A program made the translations under genes and the position numbers. The notes beneath the pieces are model-generated. The model saw nothing but the letters and a program-made list of their open reading frames with translations. It was not told the origin of the DNA and did no database searches. This document shows, piece after piece, positions 38,791 to 52,886 of a DNA stretch of 64,000 nucleotides. Location: positions 10,946,181 through 11,010,180 of the forward strand of contig JACAXG010000012.1 of assembly GCA_018881555.1 (NCBI GenBank), given 5' to 3'. The stretch's first letter is position 1. Each line of letters starts with the position of its first letter. This stretch comes from Amblyornis subalaris. Lineage: Eukaryota; Chordata; Aves; Passeriformes; Ptilonorhynchidae.

Positions 38791-41293
38791 CATATAGAGA
38801 CTGATAGAGAGATATGCAGGCATATATATTCCATATGCACGGGATATGTNGGTATGTTTGTGGGGGGAAGTTAATGACTGAAGTCCTGTAAGTAAAGCAA
38901 CTTAAATATGTCATTGCTATTTAGTTAATGTTGAAATAAGAAGGACCTTGTATCCTGAGTTCCTTTAAAAGTCTAGCTACTCATCCTTAGGTAAGTATGG
39001 CTTAAAGTCTTTAACTACAGGTTCTTATGCATGCCAGATGAGTTGTTTGTAGTTCTGTTTCCTTGTCAGGAAAACTTCCTGAAAGCCTGAGCTGAGCCCG
39101 AGTTCTAATTACACTGAAAAAGCAGCATTTTCATTCAAATAAATTAATTCCATGGCAGATGATACATTATTTTGCACTACAGGGCTTTCTTGTTATGATA
39201 AAAATGGCTCTTAAATGGCACAGATCCCCTGTGAACAAAATGAGAAAGCTCTAAGGAGTAATTCTTATATGAAAATAGACCATTCATTTTAGACTTTGGA
39301 AGTGTGAAAGAAAGACACCCTCCAGTCAGGGATTTAATCACTAAACCCCCAAATCTATGTGGAAGGCATTATTTCTATGTCTTGGATAAGTAAGTGTGGG
39401 AATTCTGGTGCACTATGAACTTCTGCTAAGATCAGTTTTGGTCAAGGAGATGTCACCTGCTCCAAGGAGTGTGGTTCTCCTGCCCTGCTTTCTTACTACA
39501 GGAAGAAAAGGAGCAGATCAAGTCNCATCTATTTTTTTGATCTTCTGCCACTGCATTTAGTATAGAAATGAAATTATGCACCTGGAAAAGTGTAATCAAC
39601 ATTGATTGCATTAGAAAAGAGACATTTTCCTCTATCACTGAAAATATATTTCCTGTGCGAGAAACTCACTGGAACTCAAATGTAACCCTAGATTCCTCCC
39701 TAGAATTGCAGTGTTAGCTAGTGTACAGGTGTCTGTCATCTCTGCTTGCTCTCTGCTGTAAAGATGCATTTGTTCATTTGTGCCACAGAAGCAAACGTAT
39801 TTTCATGTCCTTTGTAGACATCTCTCGATACTACTGGCATGAGCTTTCTCCCCACATTGCCTGTGGGCTTTTCATGAGTGCTCTCCAGCAGCTTCAAATG
39901 GCTGGATCTGTCTCCCCTGTTGAGACAGAGTACAATGCTCAGAACAAGGAAATCAGGAAATACGCGGTGTTTGGANATACCTCGAGATCAAAACAGGATG
40001 ACTGTTGCTCTCTGCATGGGAATGTTAGCTCTGCAGCACATCTGATGTACGAGTGTTTGTCTCTCAGTATTGCCAGATGGGTATAAATCTGGGCTCTCAG
40101 GATCTGGAGTGCTAAATTTGTCAAGATGGCATTGTGAGAATATTAGCTGCTAGCTGCTAAACTCTTTGTTCACCAAGAAGGCTGCTCTTGACACTTCCTG
40201 ATNAGCTATGTGAAATGTTTGTCATTTTTAGTTTTTTTTTTTTCCCCCCCAGAATTTCTAGCCAGTGTTTATCTTGCCTGGGATTTAAAACTACATTTGC
40301 TTTAAGCTATGTAAAATATCATGTAAGTAAACAACATAAAAATCAACTGAGCNATTTAAACAACATTTTCACTATTTAAAACTGTCTCCATGTTTTCCCA
40401 CTGCTGTTATACATTCTTGAATATATATGGTCTTTTAAGAAAAATAATATAAGTGTATTAATTTTTATTTCTAGTTCTCAAATATAAGGTTTAGCTGTAA
40501 GTTTCCTTCAAACTCAGGCAAATNCCCTCCCCTGTGCCGCTTATGCCAGGATGTAGGGTACTATCAATTGCTTTATCACCTCTGTTCTTTCTAAGCTTTT
40601 GATTGCAGTCATAAACCCCAAAAGGACTCGTTATGCTTTTTTCACTTTTATTTCCATGTGCTTGAAGTGCTATTAAAATACAAGAATTTTAACCTAAAAC
40701 TATCCTGAACATGTCTTAAAAATCAGGCCAGGCCCTAGTTCAGCAGAAAGACTTTGTAGTGTTACAAGCAGCCCTTGGTTCTCACACAAACTGTCATTAA
40801 TTGTAGGCTCTCAGAATAAGGGGTGAGGTACAGCATTCAACAAACAAGCAAGGATAGCTCTAATCAAAGAGTAGCACTAAAGCTGGGCAGATTTAAAGAG
40901 AAGTTTCTGATGTTAATGTAGCTAGAAAGGTAAATTAAACCCAAAATTTAAATTACACAAAGTGCTGCACAATCTGGAGAAGTTTTGTGGAATATAACAA
41001 TTTCTGCAGATTAGAATAATTTGCAGGAAAGGAAGAAAAAACATTACCTTGCTTGCGTTTTGTAGGATGACAGGAACGTGTCTGTGATGATCATANTTCC
41101 TCTCTTTCATGTACCCAGTTGAAGTATCTTGTTTTTCTTAAGGTGTTCTTTCTCACTAAACAATACATATTTGTCTGGGAAGGCAGCCAGTGTAAAGTGG
41201 AACAGCTCCATTGAAATGGACATTTATGCTAATTCACACCAGTCCAGGACTGTCCTCATGTACCAGGGCTACACAGTCCTGAAAATTGAAAAA

Positions 41294-41311
41294 TGTCATT
41301 GAAAAATGACA
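41294..41311. repeat. 7-bp inverted repeat with GAAA loop
   Basis: TGTCATT (41294-41300) and AATGACA (41305-41311) form a perfect stem around GAAA. AATTG and CAATT outside it could extend the stem across an internal loop. A T-run follows on the plus strand. In a eukaryotic setting this is probably incidental. Confidence 0.7.
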
Positions 41312-44300
41312 GCAATTTTTTTTATAATAACAGAACACTGCTCTTTGGGCTATGGCAAACAACTCAAGCTTCATACAACATTATGCTCAGTAAAAAATAC
41401 TTGGTATAGAGAGTATGGTGTTGATTTCCCCTACCATAAAAGCAGTCTTACTTCTACAACAGCTTAAGTAAATTACTTGTTAACATTTACAGCTGTTAAC
41501 TTACTCACTCATCCCATCACAACAGATCAGTGTCAGCTGGAGTGAAAATTGTGCTAAAGCAACTGGATTTAACAAGAGAGAAAAAATTAGTTCTGGAAAG
41601 TTGAAACATTTAATTACATACCGTTTCCTGGAATTACATACACTTTCCTTGGCATGGCAGTCCAATGACTTTCCCCAGGCTCTGGGTGAGCACAGAGATC
41701 TGCCTGGGCACTGCTGTTCTAACAAGTAAGACAGTTTTAGAAATAACTTAATCTTGGCTGTGAATGGCCTGTCTGAAGAGGCGTGCAGACATCCTCATCT
41801 CAGAGGGGGATTGGAGTCAAAGCCTTGTAATAGGAGTTTTATGGGTGTGCTGTATTTTAATTGTATGAAATGGCCAGGATTGGATCAAAATAAGCAAGTG
41901 TCTATTTGATGATAATGCCAATGTAGTACTGTGCATTTTTAACCTCAAATAAGTTAACTGCTCAAACCATTGATCTTAATGGGATGCAAAAGAAAGACAG
42001 CATTCTCTTATGCTGATTCAGTATTGTTGCTTTTTTGGGGGGGGTCCACATCTATAAACACTGTTCCAAATATTATGAATGCTGTTCCAAATAAATTATG
42101 TGGTTCTGCTGTATTTAACTAGAAACAGTTTTCAGGCTGCTCTATTAAAAACAGAAAGGAAAANAAACATGACTTGAATTTTGTCAATGCAAATTAAAAA
42201 TATGTTAGGAAAAAATCTGATGTTGGTAATGGCCTAATATAACAAGGTTATAAATAAATTGTTCACTGTTCTCATGTATTTTTAGTAAACGGATTTGGGA
42301 ATAGCACAACAAATCCCCAAAGCCCAATTAAAGTCTCTTAACTAATTTAACAAATGCATTGTAAATGGGTAGCTGGAGATACTTTAAGTAAACATACATT
42401 TTCACAGAGGAACTTTAATAGCCAAACAAATGGAAAATCAGTTCAAATGCTTTAGCTTTCTCAATTGTCCTTAATAAATTAGTCATAAGAAAACAAACAC
42501 AATTAACAAGCACAATCATCACACTTTTTNCAAAATTCAGATGACAGCTTTTTGCTGTATGTGTCTTTCAACAACATCCTAACTGAGAAGCAATTTATAA
42601 GGTGTTCAAAGCCCCAGTGGAGTGCTTTTTTTTTTACCCAGGGTTGCAATTATTTTGATGGGCTTTGCTTGTTTTGCTTTCAAATTATTTCCAAATGAAT
42701 GGTGAAAAAAACAAATCACTTCAAAAATCTGAGGCAGTTAACTTAGTGGTGAATTAACTCTGTGTCTGATTTCAGAAAAAGGCACAGATCNCTTGTGTTC
42801 TCCCCTGGTAGGACCATGCCAGCCATCCAAGCGATGAAATGAAACATCTGCCTTTCCAGTGAAGATTGCTCTGGCATTCTGCCTGCACAAATTTTGTCCT
42901 TGTGGAAGCCCAGTAAAGAGTGCAAACTGTGCACCAATGAGAGAGGACTGAAGGACACACAGAGCAGCTGAGCAGTACATGTGTGCTGGGACTGCCTGTG
43001 ATGGGACCCTATCAAGCAGGAAGACCAAGTGTAAAAAGAGACAGCTGTGGAAAATCTACTCAAGAGCAAATAGTTAACAAATTGTGAGGCAGAAAACAAC
43101 AGCCCAATGTGTCTTGTTTTTCTGGAGCACTTAAGACTCTCTAAAGTCATGGATGGCGAATGAGTTTTTCCCTCTCCTTTCCTCATGATTTTTTATTTTA
43201 AAAAAATTTTAGAAATATCCTTATCAATCAGATGTATTCCTTTCACAGTAAGTCACTCAAACTACATGAACATAAATTAAAAGATTTTCTCCCTTCACCG
43301 TGAAACTTATCAGCCTGGATGTTCATACAATTAACATATGGTCTGCTTGCCCAGGCATCAAAAAGTAGTAGTCAGGCNGTCTTGGTCTAAAGAAGAATGC
43401 AGCTTATTCCTCTGAGTGACATTCTGTTCTATTCTGTAAGGAAAAAGAAAAGCAAAATGTGACTTAATAATTTGGAAAAGATTGTTCTTATACAGCATTG
43501 GTGACTCAGACCCTCGGTTGTAATCAAAACTTCAGACTCATATATTTTTTAAAAATAGGAGAAGAAGTGAAAAAGCACTACAAAAATGGTCCTTAAAGCT
43601 ATAAAAAAATGCCTTATGATGTCAAACGTAAAAAATTGCTGAAGTGAGTTGATGAAAAAAATGAAAAACTACTCGATCAAGCTCAAAAACAACATTCTGG
43701 ATAATTTCACAATCTAACTCGAAAGAGTTAGGCTCTGTAGTAAGAAGTACATAATTCTCATAACTTTAAAAGTGAGATTTGACAGAAAGTATATGGAATA
43801 AAGAAATTGTTCATGCATTTGGGAATACTTATGTCCAAAAAAGATTAAACTGTGACATACCTACCAGAATTCCTGCAGGCCAAATTCAGATACAGTTCTT
43901 TAGGCACTTCTTGACTTAAAGAACATCAGTAATTAAAGAGAAGTCTGTTAGGCTACATTTGCACATTAAAGTAAGGCACAACCGCCTGCTACTTCAGATT
44001 TATGCATACACATAAGCAAACTTCAAATACCTATATGCTAATATTAAATGGAAAACCACTAAACATATTGGTGAAGCACGTCACAGTGCCCTGACTGTCC
44101 TAAAAGCTGTGTTCCTGATGTAGCTGGTGCCTATCTAGAAGTGCAGAAAGTGTTTTTCTAACAGACATTGCTAAACTGGATTTGTTGGTGGGGTGCTGAA
44201 GACAAGATTCTCTTGGAAGAAACTGCAGTTGCACCAACAGCAAGAAAATTTCATTTATTTTCAATACTGCATTGGGCAAGATATGGTGAACACGAAAAAG

Positions 44301-44740
44301 ACCAACTAGAAAGCTGAGCAGATGGGTTGCTGCTCTTTATCTAAAACAGTTCTCACACTATTATATGAACGTCCAAGAGTATTTCCAGGGAAAGTCCCTC
44401 AATATTGCTGAGGGAAAGCACAGTCTCTTCTGCTGAAATCGGAAAAGTCTCTGATACTGACAGGAAACAGTTAACAAACCAGCAGAGATTTTCAGTTTTC
44501 ATCAAACTTCCATTTAAAAAAATGCATAGGACAGGCTTATGTCACAAGTCTGTATCTGCTGTAGCTAATCCAACACCAAAGAGAGATGCATTTGAATATT
44601 CAAGTTTAGATGAACATGGGAATGCAACCCATAAGATCATTTTCTAAACTTCCTTTCCAGTGACATCATGAAGCGTATCTTCCTAGCCCAACCTGAGAAG
44701 GCACCTCTGAGAACTGGTTTTACCCATTAGGCCTCCTGAG

Positions 44741-44970
44741 CTTTAACTGGTCAGTCTGTTGCTAATTGTTTTATTTTCCCATTAATGTCTAATTAAGAAA
44801 GCCACTAAAAGTCAATATTGTAAATGGAAAGATCTAACAAAATGTAATCAAATTATTTCAATTAAGTTAACATTTTGGACATTTACTGGGTTATCTTAAT
44901 AAGGCAAACTTATTAAAGGGAGTTTTATNCAAATTGAAATTGGGCCTTAAACTGACAATGAATGTTATTG
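44741..44970. promoter_or_regulatory. Candidate conserved non-coding element rich in TAAT motifs
   Basis: Within about 110 bp there are TAATTG (44763), an ATTAAT-containing motif (44781), TAATTAA (44790), TAATCA (44845) and CAATTAAG (44859), all of the type bound by homeodomain proteins. Long AT-rich blocks of this texture are common among vertebrate developmental enhancers and ultraconserved elements. This is compositional evidence only; in AT-rich DNA such motifs also arise by chance. Confidence 0.25.
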
Positions 44971-47900
44971 GCCCATTCCACCACACAATCCCACTCCCTT
45001 GCCACTTTTCACACTCACGTTTTTCTGTGCAACTACAAGGAGATCTGTGTAGGTAAATTTTGCCCTTTTTCCATACCAGAGAAAAAAGCCTTCCTTCCTT
45101 TCTCGGTTTCCAGTTAGTTTGTTTTTCCCCTCATAACTTCTTCATTAATTAAAATGCATTGGCTGTGGAGAATGAGTTGATATATTTGCATGTGGGCAGG
45201 TTAGGAGGAAAGGAAGTTTCCCCCTGGCACTTCTCTTGTGATGTATAGGAATCACCATAGGACAATTCCATCTCATTTTTTTCAGTCCTTTGTCTTTCCT
45301 CTGGCTTTCAACATGATGGTTTGTCCAGTTANGAAAGTGACTTTGTAATATGGACCAGACTCAACCCTGACAGAATATACTGCAGCACCCTGTGAGAATC
45401 TTACCCCTCCAGAATATTTAGCTGAGTAATTCTCCAAAGCATGTCCAATCAACCCAATTAATGAGAGCCACTGTGAGCAGTGAGCCCAAGTACCTTTCAG
45501 ACAGGGAAGGGCTTGAAGAAGAGCTGTTCTCTCTCCCAGCTGCTGTGCAGTGCTAAGTTCAGACTGTTCTTTTCTGTGCCTTGCAAGACAAAGCTTAATA
45601 ATGTTGGATGTCTGCTTAATTAGTTTGGGGATTTTCTCTGAATCTCCTCCACAGAAAATCCAGCCACTGAGGGAGAAATTAAAAGATCCATGTGTCTCCT
45701 GTGGCAAGCACCTTTATGGTATCTATCACATCTTCACACAGCAAACATTTGAATACCCCATGTTTTCACAAGATTTCCCCAGGCACAATATTTCATAAAA
45801 ATTAATAGATTAAGGTGTGTTCTTTGCTCCCCAGTTCTGAGGACCAAACAAAATAAAATGAATGAGTTGATTTAGGCTGAGCCTTTGGAATTTGGCATTC
45901 ATTCTGTTGTTTAAGCAGATATATTGTAGTGTTGTGGATACTACTTCCAACTTTAGATGTTGGAAAACACACTTTGAATCAACTGCAAAAAAGGGGCACA
46001 GTTCAGCTCTCACATTCTGTAGAACAAGGAAGTATCTCATGCTTTCAAGAAAACTGTGATGTGTAATTGAATGGAGCATGTCTTTAGTAACAACCGCATT
46101 TTAAAAGGAAAACCACGACTGCAGACAGTGATGAACCATTCAGGAAAACAACCTGCAGCTGATTTTGGTTTTCATTATGTTGAATAANGTAAAATTTACA
46201 CTATGACAATATAGATGGCATGTTTACCTCTTGAACATCAATAACGGAAATTTTATAAATTTGTATTTTAAATATATTTTGTATTTTTTTAGAACCAAAA
46301 GATGACTTAGAGTAGTATCTTTTCACTGGGGAGGACATAGAATTTGACCCTTCTGACTTGTAAATAGCTCATTTGCGGTTGAACTGTTTTACAGAGGGAG
46401 GACGGACAAGATTTCTTGCTAATTTATCCAAATCATAACTGCCCTGGACTGCTAAAACAGCTGTTGATTTCTCTTTTGAATGTCTTGAATTTCATGTGAC
46501 TTTGGCAGGTAGGCTGAGAAAAACTTGGATATTGTTTGCCATATAAGGCATCTTTTGTGCTCAGTAAAGAAATAGATATAAGTTGACTTCAAGGAGCTGA
46601 CAAGATTTTAGAAGCAGCTTTGTAGGTTTGTTGCAGTTTCAGAGCAGCAGGAGCATGGTGTGTCACGCAACCTGCAGGCTTTATGCCTGCCATAACTCAC
46701 TGAAGTGTGTGTAGAAGAGGATAATTGTATGTAAGGAAAAATACAGCACTTGCAAAGGGCAAACTGCACCAACATATATCCTTGCATGGAAGTATTACTT
46801 GGAAAAAAAGGAGGCCCATTTCCTTGTCCAGTATTTCTGAATTAGTACTAGTCTGTCTCCCTTCTTTTTTTTACTTGAGCCCCTTCTCACAAAGGCAAAT
46901 AGTGAACAGTCTTTACTTGCACATACAGGGAAGCAAATAATTTTAATGTATTGGAAGTCTATAAACACAGAGAAATTAATCACTGTGATCCACAAGATAT
47001 TTCTNTGCACTTCCTCACCTGAGTCTTTAGTCAGCTACTCTTGCTCAAATTCACAGCCATTGATAGGTACCTATTTCTCTCCGAGGCAGAATCCTAAATC
47101 TGAAATATGTGTTTTGTTGGAATGGATGTGCTTGGGAATCATGCCATGTTTTTTAATTCATCTTCAAACTTACGTGCAAGTCATGATAATGGTACTAGGT
47201 TACTAGGAAAGAAGGAAGGAGTAAAGGGGGAAGAAAAAATCTAAACTTTTCCTGACAATTAAATTCAGTCATTCTCAACGTTATGATACGGTCAGCCAAA
47301 TACTTTTTGCAAACTTGAGGCAGGAGTCTCATGAGAATTATGTGCCCATACTTCCTACTTCTTNTTAGGATGAAAATGACAGTNCATTTCTTTATGTCAG
47401 CTCTGATAAGAGCACANCTCTGCATAAAGACAGTTATTCTTTTTCTGCTCTGTTTTTATATCTCTCCACTCCCATTTGGGAGAGGAGAGGGTTAGAGAAA
47501 GGGAGGAAGAACTGGAAAAGACCTAATATATTTAGTGGAAAAAAACCTTCTATAGCTATCTGAAACATCACAGAGAACTAAGATTTTGCTACTGTTTTAA
47601 AATTGCTGTTTTAAATGCTGTTAGCTTTGGCTTCTGTTTTTAAACACAGNGTTTCCCTATGCAATACAGTATTGCTGTATTACTTATTCAATTAAGAGAT
47701 GAACTTATGTAAAAGTGTGGGGGTTTTTTACCATATTATTNAAGTTCCCAGATTCACACAACAAAAGATGAATTTTCCTTTTGGCTCCCTGTAGGGAGGA
47801 GGATATGATTATATGATATAATTCCAGTTCTGTTTCTTTTCCCTAATTTACACATGCTGGTGCTTTTGTTTGTCTTAGGTCATTATAGAAGATGCTATGG

Positions 47901-48274
47901 GAAATTTATGGTAATCAGCAAATGGAAGATTTAGAAATACAAGGATAATTGCCAAAAAATCACCGGAAAAGAAAGAATGAAATAATCTTAGCATTGTATT
48001 GGTGAGGCAGAGGTACCAGATTTCTACAACTGCAGTATCAGGTGCTGTGCAGAGGGTCAAATCTTCACACATTACTGTCTTTTACAGTCAAAGGAAGCTC
48101 ATACATTAATGGTACCTGCACTAGCTTCTCTCTGTCGTCTGGCCTGAAGCTTTATTTCAGGCAAGTGTCAAGGCTCTGGGCAGTATCTGCTTAGGATTAG
48201 ACTGCTGTGTATTNGCTAAAGGCAGCATTGTATCCCTGCTTCCCAGACCATTCTGTAGTCTGCACACAATAATT

Positions 48275-48640
48275 CTCACTGTCTCCTTCCTTTTCCTCAT
48301 TTACAGCCCTGAAGAAACCTTTATTACTTTTTTAATTTATATCTCCTCATATACTTCTGCTTTTTCCATTTTTTCTTTCTTTTCTGCCTGCCCACCCCTA
48401 ATGCCCTGCCAAAGTTTATAGCATTTTTCTCTACATTCCTCTCCTTTATATAAGTTTTCCACGTTTCTTCATTAATCTCTACCAGGATTTGTCATTGTCT
48501 TTCTCTGTTTTCCAGGTCTTTTCTCATTCCNTCATTCCTTCCTTCACATTTCTCTCTTATCTCCTTTACTTTATTCCTCTTTAGAGTTCTGTCTCATTCC
48601 ACAAAAGGTACCCTTATGCTGCTTTTCCTCTTCCTCCTGA
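48275..48640 (+). repeat. Polypyrimidine-rich tract
   Basis: For about 365 bp the plus strand is dominated by C and T (repeated CTTTCTTTTC, TTCCTTCCTT, TCTCTTATCTCC-type segments), giving strong strand asymmetry. Several points look like 3' splice acceptors (long pyrimidine run ending in AG, for example TTTCTCTGTTTTCCAG), which is expected of any such tract. It is probably an old degenerate CT repeat; no exon is called. Confidence 0.65.
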
Positions 48641-51600
48641 CTAACTGCCAGTGTGAAAAACTTCACAAAGAAATATGAATCTCTTAAAAAGCAGTGCTTC
48701 TGGGGGATCCAATACATGTCTGCTTTTTATAAACTTGAGGAGAGAGAAAGCAACACAGAAACATTGCACAGAAAATTGTTAGCCATTTTCTCAACAGGGG
48801 AGAATTCCCACAGGAGACTTAGACCTCCTATTTTGACACATCCTCCCACAAAGAAGATCCCATGTCAAGATATCAGAGCCTGATATTACCACCTACACTC
48901 TCACCTGTAAGAGAGTCATTGTAATAATTTGGGAACAATTCTGATCCAGCCAATGCCCTATACCTTGTTAGAAGAAAACTATCTGTTCTAGAACTGTGTT
49001 GCATGTTTTCCCAAATACAGATGAAGATAAGAACAAGGCATTCTATATCTGCTTCTTTTCCTTTTTCCTGCACCACACACTGTGAAAATGAAATGCTAAT
49101 TGGAATTGGTCTGTTGAGCTGAGGTCTGCTGCAGCTGTGTGTCTCTGGGAACACAAAGTAGTCAGTCCTAAAGNAGGAGAGGATTCAGCTGGAATTAAAA
49201 GGCTGGACGGTCAAAGTCAGAGACAATAGGCAACAGCACCTCTTGAAGATGTTCTCAGCAAGCATCACAATAAGTAGGGCTAGCTTGAAGGCAGTCTGCT
49301 CATCTGTTACAGGCTCCTGCTGTTTTAATGTGTAAACATGCCACTTATGTCCCAACTGCTCTTGTTTTTACTTGCTGTGCAGGTGTAAATCCACGTAAAA
49401 GTAAAGTATGTGCCACTGGCAGCGCTGCCACCAAACATTCATGACGTGGCTGCTGTGTACCTGCAAAGTCCACTGGCTCTCAGTGGAGTGGGGTGCACGG
49501 AGTGGGGCCCAGGGGATCTGCAGGACACTGCCCCTTGCTGCAGCCTGTCTGAAACACAGGTAAAAGGGAGCACCCCCATTGAGACTGCATGTTTCTGTTC
49601 ACATCGACCGCTGCTGTGGGTGGGGACTGCTCGGGGAAAGCAAAGAGACCAAGATGGCAATAGAAATAAAGTATTCTGCTTGCTGACTTACACCCTGTGA
49701 AATCTAGGACCTCCAGTTAATGCTTCTTATTAATGTGTTAATTTTAAAACAATACGCTACAACATGAAAACGTTTGTAAATCACATAGAAAATATTCTGT
49801 AAACCATTGCATACTCTCGGGTCTAACTCAGTAGTATTGTACATTTCTCTGTCTATAATCTGGAGACGTGTTGCAGGAATGTCTGTATATTGAAAATATC
49901 CAAATATTTTGCAACATTCTTGTGAATAAAGATGCAGTGTGAATGACATTTCTCACGACTGAGGTCCAGAAGGAATGTAATGGCTGAATCATCAATTGCT
50001 CCTTGTGGAAAGATGCATAGGAACTTCTTATAAGAAGAAGAAACANGAGTGATTTATTTTCTGATCTTTCTTTTTTTTTTCTAATAATACAGAACAACTG
50101 CTATTCTGCTCTTCAAGAGTTACAGAAGTGAATCTATCTACTAATCTATAACTGTTTCTGGATTTGACTTTAATATATTTCTTGTTTATAAACCTGAAAG
50201 CATTTTACAGAAGAAGCCAGCATTAGTGTCCTTCTTTTGCAAATAGGGAAATGAAATGATAAATAAATGAAATACCATGAAGAAGAGCACATGAAAACCC
50301 ACCCAGTGGCAGAACTAGACCAATGGCTCTTTTGGTGTATCTTAAGCACCACCTTCTGCCCCAGAACTATTGACTCCTACAGTTCAGTGGAATGACTTCT
50401 GAAGTGATACCTAGCTGGAGAACACTAATTTAGCTCTACTAAATGAATTCTAAATTCTAAATTCTCAAGCTATTTCATACCTTAGTATATAAACTTCTGC
50501 TTAAACAATTGTCTGGGCAGTGAGAGTTATGAGAATTAATATATTAGGACACACAGGTAATTATTAAAATTAAAGCAATGAATACATTTACTCTTACTTG
50601 ACAGTTTACATCATCTGTGAAGTGTGTTGTGATTTATTGTTCACACTGGTTGATGAGAACTGAATATTTAAATGAACATTTCAGAAACAACACGTGGCAG
50701 AGCTGATTTTCCTGCACTGAAATTCTATGAGTAATTGCTCATTTTCATTTAAATGTAACTGTTGATACTACAATAAATGTGAAGTAGTCAAAAAAAAAAT
50801 ATTCAGAGTATGTCTTGAAAATATGCTCTTACAGTTTTATTTTTGCATAATAAATATCACAATTGTATTAATATCATGTTGAAATTAATTGCTTGGGAAA
50901 GGTAATTGTAAGCATTTTAGTGCTTTCATAGGCTGTAAGCATTANTGTCATTATAGTTCATTACAACTCCATTAAAATCTAAGATATCTCAATACACATC
51001 TTGGCCAGGAATCCTGTGCTACAGTGTTGAAAATGCTAGCTAACTGCTTTACAATAGTTTTATAATTGCTTGTAATTGTATCAGACAGGGTTGTCACAGC
51101 TGAGAATTTATTTTGGGCNCTTAAATATTTGTGTGGCAAATTTAATTTGCTTTAGAGCACTTATTTTCAAAAGATGAACACTCTGCATTTCCGAAGCATC
51201 ACACATTGAGAAAAGAGCACGCTTCATAGAGTTTGAACACCAAAATCCCCCACAAAAGTAGTTCTTAAAATGCTGAGATATTTAAAAACCTGTGGCTCTT
51301 TCCTGGGTTGGTTGGAAGTACCACAGAACTGTTATTACCACTTTGGAACTTGTGCATTCAAATGCTAAAGAATTATAGAGAATTACAGTAGATGTGGAGT
51401 CAGAAGGCATCTGGAAGGAAAAAAGTTTCTTGGAGAGATAAATACTGTTATTTGAATGATTTCAGCAATTTTCTAAGGAATGGCTTCCCTGTCCCTCACT
51501 CTGTTTTTAAATGACTTGTTTAATGAACCTCTTTCCATTACTGGTGAGACTCTTCCTCTAAATAACAGCGGAAAAAAAACCATAACAGAAACAAGTTAAC

Positions 51601-52886
51601 AAGTAGGAGTTAACAAGTAAACAGGTAGAAGTTAAATTTAGGAAAAGAAACTGACTGAATACAGTTTCTTCTCCTCCTGCCTCATCAGTGTGCAGCACTC
51701 AGAATCATTGTGCGGTAGGTGTCCAGTCAATTTTCTGATTCTGCAATAAAACTAATTTCTGAATAATAATAAAATTAATACCCTGCTGTTTTATAATTTG
51801 GTTTGCAAAGGAGGACTCTGCCTCATTGAAGTCAAATCACTTCAGATTTAGAGGGTCAGAGAACCATGAAATTTTAGCAGTATTGATAATAAATCATGCT
51901 AGACAAATTATACTGCAGTTTTTTTNANAAAAAAAGAAGTAAAAGAAAATCAGTACATGAAAGAACCACAAGAGATGTNAGGGTCAAATCTGTTGTTGTT
52001 ACATGTGCTCCACTACTGACACTTAAAGGGAAATGCCTGGCAGAAAGTTTCAAACTATTTCCTATCACATTTTAATGGAGTGCTGGGATCTGTATTCCCA
52101 TAAAAGGGTGTCACTTACATGCCCCCCGGGCAGGAGAGTGCAAGTGTCAGTACATATTTAGATGTGCTTGTTTGTGGCTCCTTGTGCTCGTTTTTCATGA
52201 GGTGCTGCAATAAGTATTCATCAACTCCTGAAGACATTGCTACAGTAATATTTTTCTTTTAGAATTGGGTTTCTTACCTCAGAAAATGTTGGGTTTCANC
52301 TCATGAAAAGCTTTGGCACTACGTGGTCTTTTAAAACCCAGCCTCACTTGCTTCTTCAGTTATATACCTTTTTATTTNTGACAGGTTGCTGGCAATACAG
52401 CTAGGATGACACACAGTGTTTGATATCCCATGACTAAAGCACGTGCAGAATTCAGAAANTGGGCTAAATTAGGCTCACAATTTTTAATGAATTTTGAATT
52501 ATGCAGTTAATCTATTTGTGAGTTTTACAACTCTTTCATTCTGCAAGAAAAAAAGGAAAGAAATGCAAACAGACAGTCAAAAAGTGATATCTAGTTATTG
52601 GACCACATGTGGTAGAATGCTGAGATTTTATTTTCTTCTCGAAATACTACCTCTTATAAAGCCCATCCATCATATGTAATGAGGGCTGTCAGGAATATTT
52701 AGCTGAGAAATAGCTACTTGATATGCTAATGGTGCTCCCTTAGTGAATTCCTTTGGTTCTGCTGCCTGACATTAATGGTTTTCATAATCTAATGAATGAT
52801 GTGTGTAATAGAGGTAAGGCCACAGGGAATGACATTCTGAAACTAAGGGAAGTAGTATATATGTGTTTTATAAATANATGCATCTT
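48641..52886. other. Unique AT-rich non-coding DNA
   Basis: No gene was recognised. A GC-richer piece around 49383-49559 has exon-like flanks (see findings). An imperfect tandem array of GTTAACAAGTA-type units lies at 51592-51635. The block 50580-50990 has the AT-rich, motif-dense texture of candidate conserved non-coding DNA. A sequence near 51370-51420 faintly resembles a CR1 tail but is not called. Confidence 0.5.

Larger units (their letters stand above)
38791..48274. other. Long unique AT-rich non-coding stretch
   Basis: No gene or RNA gene was recognised. Open frames of 121 (39721-40086, starting GTG), 147 (42743-43186, minus) and 141 codons (45282-45707, minus, starting TTG) have no recognisable domain and overlap other frames. 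Blocks 39101-39240, 42170-42510, 44741-44970 and 46190-46520 are AT-rich with many homeodomain-type motifs and look like candidate conserved non-coding elements. A 20-bp-period direct repeat of AATTACATAC lies at 41612-41641. Confidence 0.5.

Noticed and set aside
39721..40086. 121-codon frame on the plus strand
   Set aside because: It starts at GTG, carries an ambiguous base, and shows no family resemblance or splice evidence.
42743..43186. 147-codon ATG frame on the minus strand
   Set aside because: No recognisable domain, overlapped by other open frames of 62-96 codons, contains an N, and lies within the length range expected by chance in 64 kb.
45282..45707. 141-codon frame on the minus strand
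   Set aside because: It starts at TTG rather than ATG, has no known domain, and overlaps an opposed open frame.
51365..51425. Possible diverged CR1 3' end (ATTATAGAGAATTACAG... GGAAGGAA)
   Set aside because: The resemblance is limited to short AT-rich pieces and lacks the ordered GGGACC/ATCATC blocks seen in the accepted copies.
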